Source: Aptenodytes patagonicus | Taxonomy: Eukaryota; Chordata; Aves; Sphenisciformes; Spheniscidae | DNA length: 64,000 nucleotides | NCBI RefSeq assembly: GCF_965638725.1 | Contig: NC_134953.1 | Span: 38,244,854 to 38,308,853, forward strand | Direction: 5' to 3' | Shown here: positions 37,881-50,200 of the stretch, piece by piece | How positions within the stretch are numbered: the first letter of the stretch is position 1 | Layout: each line of letters opens with the position of its first letter | Position numbers and translations under genes: made by a program | Notes under the pieces: generated by a model | The model's input: the letters and a program-made list of their open reading frames with translations, nothing else | Databases searched by the model: none | Told to the model about the DNA's origin: nothing

Positions 37881-38079
37881 CCTTTCCTCCGGCCAGGCAG
37901 GGCCGTTTCAAGCGGCGAGGGGGCACACCCCCTACCCACAGGAGCCCGTGGAACCACGGCCCGGGCTGTACGCACGCCTGCCGCCATTTCGAGCCCGTCT
38001 AAAGAGACGCGGCGGCGGCGGCCGGAGCATGCGCGGGGGGGGGCGGGGGAGGGGGCCGAGCTCCTCGCGCTCCTCACCT

Positions 38080-38097
38080 CCCCCCCCCCCCCCCCCC
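38080..38097. repeat. C18 homopolymer in the PSAP promoter
   Basis: A run of eighteen C between two NRF1-like motifs, about 130 bp before the start codon. The homopolymer length in an assembly is unreliable. Confidence 0.8.
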
Positions 38098-38224
38098 GCG
38101 CATGCACAGCAGCAGGGCGGGGGGGGCGGTGCGGTGGGCGAGCATGCGCGGTGGCGCCCGGCGCAGACTTTATATAGGGGTGGGGGGGGGCGGTGGCACC
38201 GCATTGCAGACGGGCGCAGGGACG

Positions 38225-38267
38225 ATGGCCCGGCCGTTCTTCTGCCTCCTCGGGCTCCTGGCGGCCG
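38225..38267 (+). CDS. PSAP: PSAP exon 1 (signal peptide)
   Basis: Encodes [14 protein letters not shown] plus one base before the donor GTAAGC. This is a short hydrophobic ER signal peptide, completed by AVASP from exon 2. The ATG context GGACGATGG has a purine at -3 and G at +4. It is the first ATG after the predicted transcription start. Confidence 0.9.
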
Positions 38268-41200
38268 GTAAGCGGCCCCGACGGCCTGGCTTCCACCTAC
38301 TGCTCCCCTTCCCCTTCACGCTTAGCCCCGGCGGGCTGGGGGCGGCGTTCCCTCACCACCGAGGGCCTGCCCGGGCGGGAGCGGGCTGAGGCGGCGGGGG
38401 GGGGGGGAGGGAGGCCGGGCCTAAAGCTGTTTCTTGTCTCTTCTCCCAGCAGGAGCTGCCGGGCCCGGCTGCCGAAAGCTCAGGGAGAGGAGGCAGCGAT
38501 CAGGGAGGGTGGCGGGCAGGGGGAGCGTCCTGCCGGGGCCCCGCCGCCCTGGCGGTGGCGCAGCCCGGTGTGGGGCCTAACGGTCCTGCTAGTACCGCCG
38601 GGGGAGCAGGGACTGGGGCGGGAGCGAGCGGGGATTTCAAGGACGCCTTCGGGGTGGCTGTGGTGGAAAAGCTATATTTGGGGTGGGGGCCAGTCACCCA
38701 AGAATGGCGATCTATTCGCAAGGAGAAGGGGAAAGTCCCTGTGAGAAACCAGCCTTTCCCACTGCTGGTAGGGAAATAACTTCCTGATGGCACTGTGGTA
38801 GCATCGGGTCAGTTTGTATCCGTATCTGACACTAATTGGGCAACTCTTATCAGCTCCTAGAGCCAAATAAGAGCAATTGGTAGAAACTGTTTTTCTGCCA
38901 GCAGCTCTGTTTATCTTTGGCACTTCAGGGATAGATGGGTGTTAATCCTCTTTCAGATGGCAAGAGGTAGCCTTTTCTGTTGCATGCTTTTAGCAGCCTC
39001 ATTTCATTAGGGTCTCCTGCTCCACATGGAAAATTCCACTAATGTTGCTGCTTGCTGCCTTGTTACCTGTTGCTGAGGTAAAAGTGGTGGTGGTGGGAAT
39101 AACTGATATTCTGCCTTTAGCGTTAGGACTAGAGGTTAGAAAAGGCAATGCTTGTATTTTGTACTTCGCAGAAGCTAGACAGAGGTACAGAAATGATTCA
39201 TAGACTGACTGGAGCGGTAATACACCTTCAGGTTGTGGTATGGAATGGCTAGAAACCCCAAAATTGAAGGTTACACGTGATTTTTTGGAAAATTTTCCTT
39301 TAAATAAGACAATTCTAAACCTAGAGCTTACTTGCTTATGAGTTTAACCTGCAACATTTCACAAGTCAACTAAAAAAAAAAGCTTGACTAGCTGTTTAAA
39401 AGCCATAGAAATAACCAACTGGCAGACTACAGTAAATTTTTCCTCTGAGATCTTGTATGATTGTACTTAAGTGGAGTTTTAATATACTGATATGTGGACA
39501 ATTTAATGGAGAATTTCAGACTTTTCAGTCTGGAAACAAGAAAGCAAATGTCAGCTTTCACTCTGCATATTTATCTGCTTTAATAATACGACTTTTGTGT
39601 CTGCTCTTCACTGAATTAACTGCCATCAATCATCATTTCTATTGGGACTGTTTCCGAATCACTAAAATCACTGTAGTTTCTTGTGCTTTAAAAGTGAAAA
39701 GGATTTGCCTTGAACTATCCACCAGGTTTCCCATTAGTGCATTTAGGGAAATTGTAATGAGAAACCAGTTCAGCAATGAGAGTTAGCTTGGTCTACCTGT
39801 TAAAGGCATGCGTATGCAACTGAGCATAGCAGACAACTTGTTAGGCCTGTTTTTCTTTAGGAAGTCACTGTTTTAGCAAAAATAAACACCTGTCTTTTTT
39901 CACCAGGGTTCTGTTATGAATACTAATTGACTCACCTATGATACTATCGTGCAGATTTTTCTGAAGATTTTGCTGTGACAACCTGAAACACTGTTTTCAT
40001 CTACTAAGCTAACTAATTAGCTGTATCAAAATCTAGCCACCCTTGGTGTATCCTAATGGTGTTACTTGGCTGGCTTACAGCATGGCTGGTAGGCCATGAG
40101 GGTTTTTGGTTGACCTACTTACAGTGCTTCTGTGCATCTTCCCTTTAAGGGAGACATGAAGGAATTCAAGCAGGGTGTACAGGACTCAGGATCTCCAGAC
40201 TGCTGATACGCACTTTGATTATTGCTTGTCTTTGAGACCAGGAAAGGAGGAAGGCTGGGTGCGCAGTTAAAATGAAGTCAGTTTCTCTTGAGCTGAATTT
40301 TTTTTTTTTCCCCTCTTGGTAAAATAAAAGTTAAGCTGGGAGTGGAAAGTAAAAAGTTTGAGGATGTGATTATTTCACCCCCCCTAAAATAGTAGCCTTA
40401 ATCTTCCCTCCTTCTGTCCTGGTTTCGGACAGAAACCAAAACACTGTACCAACTACTAGAAAGGAAATTAACTCTATCCCTGCCAAAACCAGGACACCTT
40501 CCAAGATTTCCAACTGATGTATAATTCCTCTAGCAAACACTGGTCAGAACATCTGGGGACAGAAAAATTGAAGGCTGAATTAGTCTGACTTGAATTTTCT
40601 GGAGGGTGCAGAAAAAGCAGATAATTGAACTTGGACTATGCTCTGTAGTTTGCAGGCTTGCTCTAGTTGGGAATGTGGTTTCTAACAAAAAAGCTAGGCT
40701 GATGCAGCCCGCTACTGTAGATTAAATTAAGCAAACAGTGGAAGGTGTCTTATTTCTAAAAAATATATCCCTGTTTTCTTAGAGGAGTAACAGGGAGCGC
40801 TGTGGGTATGAGGCACCTCATGACTGTCGTATAATGAAGCAGTATAGCACACCAGTCATGTGGCTTCTGTAAACCTGCACAGTCTCCTCCTTGTTTGCGG
40901 AAGAGGTATAAATAGAAAGAGTTCTTGGTTGTGTCTGGAGGAGCTGCGCAAGCTGTTCTGCCTGGTCATGGTTGTGCTCGGTGAAATGCATGATCACGTC
41001 TGCAGAGCTTCTGAAGTCTTATGTGGTCTTTTAACAATCTCTGTGCTATTCAGCATACCATAAAGAAGCAGTTCTGGGAATCTCTGAAAACTGAGATGAT
41101 GTAGAGAGTGGAACAAGAGAGTGGGAGCTTGTCAGCAAAACTGAATGTGTCTCCATCAGGTGATGGTGATGCCAGTTGGGACTCCCCGGGAGGTTGGACT

Positions 41201-44200
41201 GTGCTGTTGCAGGGAGGGTTTTATGGTATAACGTGCAGGAAGATTTTTACTTTGTATCTGTGGGGAAGCAGGACCAGTTACTGCTGGCTGCCAGTGGGTT
41301 TTTGTTTCAGTGTCTCACCTGGATCTGATTCTTCAAAGCAGGTTTGGGGCAACGCCTTAGAACTACATGACAAAAAAAGGGTTTGTGTTTGTTTTTTCTT
41401 TAAGGATTTACTCGCAGTCCATTTTCTGTTTAATTTCTTTTTCTTTATGTAGCAGCTTTTGTATGCAATTAATTTGCTGCTATTAAGATATCAGAGTTCC
41501 TATTGCAAGTTAAAAGGGGTACTTCTGTGGTCTTTGAAGTGTGTGCGTATATTTTGAGGCAATGCTTGTCTGTGTATTTGGTCACGCAGCAATGTTTAAT
41601 TTCAGATATCAGTATTTTTCTTCCTCTTGGAGTGAGGAGTATCATGTTTACACTGTTTACCCTGACTAGTTTTTAAACTTTGTCCTCTACTTCTGTGAAA
41701 GTCTGCATATAGAGAGATTTTCTTTGAAATGCTGAGTAAATGAATCTTGCAGTGAGATTTCAAGGCTTGTTTTTTCCAGACATAACAGTTTAAAATCCCT
41801 TGACAGTGTTCATATTGGGATGCAAGCTATTAGTATGCACAGCTTAGGGGTTAACACTTTCTTCTTCCCTGCTATCAACTGCTTCATCACTGTACTGTTG
41901 AGGAGGTTATTCTTTTACCTTGTGCACCACAGTTTGCCTTTTCCAGGCTCTCCTATTGCTAACTGCTGTCCTCCCTAAAGCTGCTCTTTAAAATCTCCCT
42001 TTTTCATCCCTCTGGCATACTTTCTTTGCTCAGCTGCAGGAGTCTGATGTCTTCCCTTTCCCTAAGGGAGCTTCCTGTTGAGTTGTCTTCCATGTCTAGT
42101 ATTCATTCTGCATTAAAGCACTTCTCCAGCAGCAGTGTGAAAAAGAGCATCGCCCCTGAGACTTTCCTTCTCTTTCTTCATGGCAGTGTCTTGAACTGCC
42201 CTTCTGTTTTCTGAAATTTTTAGATGCCTCTGGACTTCACTTGTGCTTTGTTGGGGCTGTAGTGTAACCTGTGGCCAGGCATTTTGTCTTCTCTTATAGA
42301 CATGCCTCTCTGCATAACTAGCAGACTTTTCCATTCCTTGTGGTGTGAATATATTTGTCTGGTGAAGGGAGGATGTTCAATACAGAATTTCTGCAGAAGC
42401 TTGCATGAAATCTGCCCCCCACCCCACCCCCCAAAAAACCCAAACCCAACCCAAAACAAAAACAGAAGGAATGGAGGTGGACAAGAAGTATGTTCAAAAC
42501 ATTTAGGCATATTTGACGGTTGGACTCGATGATCTTAGAGGTCTTTTCCAACCTCAATGATTCTATGATTCTATTTCTACAGGGATCTGCTGCAGGGAAA
42601 AATGTTTCTCATAACTTCTTGGGAATATCTTAACGTACAGTATGGGACTGCTTACTCCTGATGACTGCCAGATGCCCTTGAACATCCAAATATCTCTCCA
42701 AGATTCTGTCACAGAAAAATCTTAGGCAGAAGTCGGGGCTTGTTTGGCAACCTAGTAGCAACCTCTGGTCAATGTGGAAATTATAGTTCTCTTTCAACCT
42801 TTATAGCAATTGGGACAACTTACTGGGACAGTAGAGCTGATTTTACTGTCTCAGCTCATCCTATTCTCTGCTATCTTTAACGTTGTGATTGCTTGTATGT
42901 ACACAAACTGCTTCTCTTACCATGCTTGTCTTCTGGTGAGGGAAGCAAGGGAGCATCTGTGGTAAGAATAGTGTTTTACAGCAGAGGTAGCGTACCAGAA
43001 TGGGAATGTGCTCCCCACTGTGAGGAAAAGCCCAATCATGGCAATAATTCAGAACTCATTTCTTGTGAATTGCACTAGTTACAAATGTTTCAGGCTTGAT
43101 ATTTGATCAGTAGATACAGGACAGGAAGAGTCTGATTTTTAACTGACATCTGGAATGCCCATAACAGCTAGTCAGATTTCATGTGTTTTTTCTGCAAATT
43201 GCCTGTAATCACTCAAATATTGTGGTCAGTTTACTGCCTCAGTAATCCAAAGGCGTAGTAGGCCTTTGGCATGAGTTACTAGCAAGTGATGCGGTTACAA
43301 CTTTTGAAATTTTACTTAAACTCACTAACTGACCAGAGAGGCTGTGGAGTACTGAGCCCTTCAGATAAGTTCAGGTTGAGGTCACTCCTTGACTTGTTGA
43401 CACTTTGTAAGATTTGTTGAAGAGAAGTTGATCCCTCTTGACTTCTTTAACTTAAACACACTTTGCTTTTGCAGTTCCCTAAAGAAATGGGGAAAAGTCA
43501 GTAACTGAGCACAGAATGGCAGTCTGATGCATTCACTTGGTCTATGGACATTTCTGGGAGATAATGAATAGTCTTTTTTTTAACATTGCCAAGTGGGACA
43601 GCCTGGGAAAGAGCATCCTTCCAGATGAATATGTTAATATACTCGGAACAAATTAGACTGTCGTAAAAGCATAAGAGCTGACAGCACCTCAAGTTATCTT
43701 CCACATTTGACTTCAACCCATTAAAGTGAACAGCAGCTCAGCTCTTTCGTTTTCTTGCCAACTGTAGGTTAATTTGTGTGTAAAAATGCTGCTCACACTG
43801 AGGTTTTCCTGGCAGTTTGGTTTGGAGGAGGCTTGAGTCTTCAAGCTGAATTTCTGTGTGTTCTGCATAATAGTTTTCTAGTTTATTCTCTGGCTCTTTA
43901 GGGAATCTGGTCTGGCCCATATAGAATCCCTCTTCATAGAAGCTTATATAAGGTGTTAACTTTTAAGCACGATCACAAAAGTCTCAGTAGTAGATTCAGT
44001 ACAGCTTTGGAGGGGATTGCTTAGGATGTTTTTCTGAGAATCTCGGGAAGAAATTCAGGCTGGCTCTCCCTAGAAGAAGAATAACAAATGCTTGAGGGAA
44101 GGGAAGGTTATTCTCAGGAAGGGTAATTACCTGACAATTTTCCAGTAGCTGTCCTTGCAGAATGGTAATCCAGCCATTATAAACTTTCTCCTAGATTCCT

Positions 44201-47200
44201 GTTTCCTGAAGAGGAATGAAGAACTGAACTATGCTTTCACATGCGTGGCTCTGTAAGCTTTCCAAGTAGAAAAGGTGGTAATTGTCTGAGAGGGCTGTCA
44301 CCTCTATTTCACTAACTTCTGAATGTATGTTAGCGTTTCCATTCCAGATGCCTAGTGTCAAGGAAGGAGATTGTAGTTGGCACTTGCTGCTTTGAAGAAG
44401 TACCTGGGAGTAATGCACAGTCATTGAAGTAAGTAGGATAGTACCACTGTGGGAGCAAGTTGCAGGTTTCCCTTTGTCTTCGCAGCCCTTGAACTGGATT
44501 TTGTGTGAATTCCTTGGCAGGGCCCCGTGCGATATGCAGTAGCTGTCACTTGTCAGGACTGTGTTACTGGTGTTCTGGCAGTGTTAGGTTGCTGACCTGG
44601 GCCTTGAAGAAAAGGTTTCTCCTTCCTTTTCTGCTGTTACCCTTCAACTTGTGGAGTATTTTGATTACATTGTTGGGCTTCAGGCTGTGTTTCTGAGGCA
44701 ACGCTTGTTCTGGGAGATGGCTTCTCTTGTCTGTCAGACACGAGCATCGGAGAGGTCAGAGTGGGTATGAATCTCTTTTTTTTTGTTTGTTTTTTGTTTC
44801 GAGAAGCTGCAAGTGTATGCAGGCATCCTAGGGTGCTTGTGGGCTGTCAGCTTGGCTAGAAGCCCAAAAGCTGAAGTCTTTCACATCTGAAAGATGTACC
44901 CTTTATACATGGATTGCGTTCCTACCCCCCTTCTCCTTCCTCCTCCATTTTCTTTCACTGCTTAATTTAGGAAAAGCTTGGTGGAGCAAAGACCATTTGT
45001 TCTAAAATTGAAGAAACCACATCTCTGAAGCAGTTCAAGAGAGGAGCCGGTGAAGAGGACGAGTAAAGAAACACCCTGGCCTTCACAGATAAACTTGTTT
45101 GGTGCTCTAAAAATAGTGGCTTGCAAGAGCTTTGGGGAAAGGGGGGAGGTTTGGATGAGCGCGACACGTGACTGTTGAGAGCTAACCTACAGAGAAAGGA
45201 GAAATCTATTTAAAAATGGATGACCTTAGATAAAGAATAATATATAAAATAAAGGCATGCCAGAGATAACTAAGAAGGTAATCCCATTGGGTTTATCCAG
45301 CGAGCATTAAGAGTTGTGTGAGGTAACTGGCAGTGCTTTGTTTTCTCTTTCTCACAGCTTGCTGCTGCTGGGGATGTGAAATACCACATTAAGGTGTCAC
45401 TCTTCTTGCAGCAGAGGCTATTCTGAGGGAACAGGCAAGATAACTGTTAAGACTGAGAACTGTTCATTCTGTGGTGAAACAGCACAAGGTCTTAACACAC
45501 TTCACTGGCATATTTGCTTTTGTTGTAACGTAAGTTAATATATGAGGAAAATGCTGTTTCGTAATTAAATAGGAGAACAAGCTAAAGGGAAAAAGTAGTG
45601 GGAACAGTAAAGGATTTCAGGCTATTTTCTGAATCTGCAAGATGTGAATTAATGCAGAGTTTTTTAGTTTAGTTTTGTTTCTGTTTTTCCTAGGACATTC
45701 AGAAAGGGAGGGTGGATACTGTTGCAATGAAGGTGCATCCTTTCATATTAGACATTGAGTTATGTAATAAAAATATTTCAACACAATACAGAATAAACTA
45801 ATACAAGCTTAACTATATTTAAAGTCACTGTGGAAGATGGAAGAAAAGAAACCATGCTTAGTGCATGTTGTCTTTGTTCTGTAATTGCTTTCTAAAATGT
45901 GCCCAGCAATGTGTGGCCCTAACAAACAAATTTGCCTAGTGACTGTTTGACCAGAAAGATCTGTACTGAAAGCATCAAATGTAGAGTTGTCTTCTCAGAA
46001 GGAAAGAACTTCCCCAGTGTCCTTCGTAACTGACAGGATGCTGCTGTTCCTCCATTTTCTGTTTTCTGTAGGTAAGTGTTCATCCTCATGGCATAGCTGA
46101 TCAGGTTTCCTGAATCTAATGGCTTTTTTGATGGAAAAATTATGAAGGTACATGGCATTTCATCTTGCTCTGATGTTGTGCAGGAGCGAGGACTTCAAAT
46201 AATACCAGTGGGAAGGCGTTTGGGGTGCTTACTTGCATTCTAAAACTAGTTTTCAGTGTTCACTGGCTTATGAACAGTTTGATGCTTCTCATTCTTCATT
46301 GTCCCTGCTGGTCTGAAGCTCTTCTGAGATTTTGTGGCTTTGGTCTCCAGTAGAGGATTGCAGATAACATTAATGTCCTTATTCTCAAATCCGAAGTGTC
46401 TGTGTGCCCAGTGGCAGTGCTTTGAGCAGAATCTGAACAAAATACGGCTGTGTACACCTCTTTTGAGAAATTACTCTTTTCTCCTTCCAAACTGGTGAGA
46501 CATGTGATGCAGGGAAGCAGCGCAATCAGAGGCATCAAGTAGTTAAGGTACTGTCAAAAATCAATCTAATTTTAAGACTTTTTTTTTTTCCCCTTTTGAA
46601 CAGAATTAACTGCAGCCTGCACTCTGCTCACTTCAAAAGGTCTCAGACTACTGCCTTGCTCTTCGGTTTTCTTCTGCCTCAGTGTTGTAACCTGACAAAA
46701 CCCTGCTGCCCTGCCGATACCTTGCTGTGTTCTGGCAGGTCAGAGCATTAGTGACTGACTCTGTGCGAGCATCTGTGTGATACAGAAGCCGTGCAGCAGG
46801 GAATTTGCTAAAGACATACAGCCAAAAAAGCTGATAAGTAAGCATAAATCTGAAGCATAGTATTTCTTTTGTCTTGCACTTATAATGACCAGGTCAGAGG
46901 CTACGAGGAAGAAGGAACAAGACTAGCTGTTAGACGTTGTGCCAAAACTGGGTATGGATCTGAAAAGTCATACAGTGACAGGATCTTAAAGTAAGAAAGC
47001 CAAACAAAAACTGAAGGTTCATTAAGAGCTAGATCAAAACAGTGCAAGTTATGGCATGAATTCCTCAGTTCGGGTTTTAAACGGCTTCTTAGATCAAGAG
47101 TTTGAGAAACTGCTTGGAATAACTTGTTATTTTTATAGTTTAGTTTTGTAGTTTTATAGTATGTTGCAAACGGGAGGGGGAGTAATCTTCTTTTGATTTA

Positions 47201-50200
47201 CAGAACTAAAGCTATACTTGTAAATAGTTGGAATCCCTTAATTCCACTGTTTAAAGTCAAGGTCTTGCTTGACTTTAGCCAGACTTTGACTCTGCCTTGC
47301 AGAGCCTTCCTACCATTGTTCAATACCAATATCTGAAAGGGAAGAATAACTCTTTCCTTCAACCAAGTGTATACTTGGTTATTCTCATCCTGCCAGAGCT
47401 GACAGCTATTTGGCTGGCCAAGTCTGACTTTGAAACTTAACTATTCCTAGTGCTTCCAGATCAATAATGCTGTAATTTAGAAGAGGCCATCTGTAAATAT
47501 TTTGCTAACCATATATTATTAGAAGGTTTGAAGTGTAATTCCTATGGTCTTATAAGCAATCCTAGTGTGCTGTCTTACCAACGAATTATATGCAATCTAG
47601 GCTTTTTGCTGGGAGAGAGTGTGGCAAACTTCATGCTCTTTTGTAGAAGATTAAGTATGCAAAGCTCATTTTTCAGAAAATAAATGGGTCATTGCTCTGT
47701 GAAATCCAGTGTAAACAGGCTTTATAAATCAACAGCTGAGAAGGCTGCAGAATGCCACCTATAAAGCAGTGTTTATCTGGTTCTGTTTGATGTGTAGTGC
47801 CTATGTACCTAGTACATGCACTGGTAATTCAGCCATTAAGTTGATCCTCTAATTGCTTAGAACCGAGATGTGAAAAATGGAAAAGAGACTGTGCATCTGT
47901 CATAGATGCTTACTAGAAGCTTCGTAGGAATCAAACAGCTTAATTCCTGCTTCTTGGTTGACAATGTAATTTTACAGTGTTTTGTAATGTGTAAACAGCA
48001 TTGATGTGAAGATAATGGCTCCTAAACAACACCTATACTGCTAATAGGTTTGAATGGACATTTTTTTTTTCCTAAAACTTTGACAGCAGTGCCTTGTAAG
48101 CTTAGACCATGACAAATTTCCTTGGAGCCTGTCTGCTGTAGGATTTTAGGAGTTGTTTCTTCATAGGTTAGTGCAATGTAGGAGACTGACTGCTGAAGAA
48201 ACTGAGCCTAGCAATAGATAGGATGGTTTTAGAAAACTGGGAGAAGTTGGGTGTCCAGTCCAGACAGCACAATAAAAAAAACCCAAACAACTTGGAAAGT
48301 CAGCTAAAAGGTGCAGTTGATTAATTTGTCCTATTACTTACTAATAGTGCAGATCTCCTACATTTCTTTAGAAAGACTGTCCAGAAATGGTATTCTGTAT
48401 TTTACTTCAAAACTTTATAGGTTGCAAAGCAATTCCACGTGGGGTGGGAGGTAATGTCCAGACAAGGACTTGTACTTTTTTTTTCCACCCCCACAAATTT
48501 TTCTGTGCACGCTTGAAGAACCTGACCAAGAGGAAAGAAAGTCTAAATATATTTAATGGGTTTGAGAACTATATGATAGAACATGTGTCACATTGTTTTC
48601 TGTCCCTCTTTTGCTTTGACTTTCTTGAAACTTTCTGTTTATGATCAGTGTTTTGGTCCGCACCTGGCTTTTAAGTCCTCCGTGTAATGTGTGCGTTGTT
48701 GTGGCTTCTAATCCAATTAGTTTCCTAGTTCTCTCAGTTGCTGTATGAGAAAAGGATGGTTCACCTGGGAGAAGGAATGCAGACAGCAATTACAAGCTAG
48801 GTGTGACTGCTGGTTCAGAGTTGAAGTGACTGCAAGGACAGTAGGACAGGAGAACAGGGGGGTTGTAGCTTTGGGAATTAGCTGTCTGAAGCGTAGTTTT
48901 CTGCAATGAGCAGGTTTTTTGTTTCAAGTCATCTGGTAGTTCTTGTGTGCTAAGCAAAGTGGGGGTTTGGTTTTTTGTTCTTTAACTTTTTTTATTTTTT
49001 TTTTTTTACAAAAGGTGGATGATGGGGGAATGGACTGCTGAGGTGCTGAGACTCAGGCACTTCAGTAGAAAAGCTCAGCTGTTACGGTTTTTCTGAGTTC
49101 TTTGGCTGTGTAATCTGTATTTGGGACTCATTCTTGTGTTTCAGGTCAGAAATTGATGGATTGAAATGTGCTTAAAAATGTTAGTAAACCTAAGTGGTGT
49201 ACTGGAGAGGTTGTGGTTACACCGTACAGCATTAACCTGCTTGCTCTGGAGTGGAAATCATTCAAGTGTGCAACTATGAAAGAACAATTCTTTTTTTTGG
49301 CAGCTGTGGCAAGCCCTGTTACGTGGCAGAAGGACTGCGTGCAGGGTCCGGAGGTATGGTGTCAGAGTGTTCGGACAGCATCGCAGTGCGGAGCGGTGAA
49401 ACACTGCCAGCAGAATGTCTGGAACAAGCCTACTGTAGTAAGTATCAACTACTGAGACTTCCTCCCACCTGTAGTTGAGGTAGCTGGTTTCCATATGCTG
49501 ATGAAGACTTTTCAAGTCTCTGATCGGAGTTAAGTGCTACATCTGACTATGCCTTGGTTACTGTGCCTTAATTTGGGTGCTAGATAAAGGTTGCTTTCTA
49601 CTTCTCTGCCTTGCACAACTTGTCTGCTGACTTCTCCTGTGACCTGTTGCACAATCACTGAGCAATGTGTGGAATGGAACTAGTGGATTTCAGACTCGTT
49701 CCTCTTTATTAAACTAACTCCTAATTCTTAGATCCTTTTCTTATTCTTAATTTGAGCAATGCCAAACTGATAGGCTTATTACAAAAGAAGCATACAGCTT
49801 TTTTAGGTCTTTCTTGTAAGTTAATGTTCCACAAAAGATGCAGCATATGCTAAATTATGAAAGCCATGACAGTAAATAATGGTACAAATGTTACAGTTAG
49901 TGTGGCTTTTCAGGTTGCATTTGTACTAAATGTGACTGCTGCTTTACTAGATGTAGCTGTAGTTTGTGGTATTGTTTCACAATTTTCTAGGGGAAAAAGG
50001 CATTTTACTTACAGATGCATTCAGTCCACCTTGGCTATATCTGTGCTGAGATATGTTTCAGTTTGTGGAAAAGTAGGGGAAGGGCGGAATGTCAGAATAG
50101 CAAAGCACAACTAAAATGAGTGAAGCTGCCTGAAGAGTTCTTAGGTTTCTAGTAAGCGTGAACTCTTTGAAGAGTAAGGTAAGAGAGGTTCAGGAGAAGG

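Larger units (their letters stand above)
37700..38224 (+). promoter_or_regulatory. PSAP: PSAP promoter: CpG island with TATA box, NRF1-like and YY1-like sites
   Basis: The CpG-rich region runs from about 37.7 kb through exon 1. TATATA (38171-38176, in TTTATATAGGGG) lies 49-54 bases before the start codon, which places transcription start near 38200 and a 5' UTR of about 25 bases. Three NRF1-like GCATGCGC-type motifs occur at 38027-38035, 38098-38106 and 38142-38150, and a YY1-like GCCGCCATTT at 37980-37989. A G15 run (37866-37880) and a C18 run (38080-38097) could form quadruplexes. Motif function is inferred from consensus match only. Confidence 0.7.
38268..49303 (+). other. PSAP intron 1 (about 11 kb)
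   Basis: The donor is GTAAGC and the acceptor is TTTTTTTTGGCAG. It contains the 82-bp LTR-derived foldback (40415-40496), a short CR1 3' end (42514-42574) and an E-box with CLEAR-like flanks (45163-45172). I found no coding exon in it. Confidence 0.85.

Noticed and set aside
49857-50114. 85-codon frame in PSAP intron 2 with a hydrophobic stretch
   Set aside because: It sits inside an intron between well-supported exons, has no homology I recognise and is AT-rich by chance.
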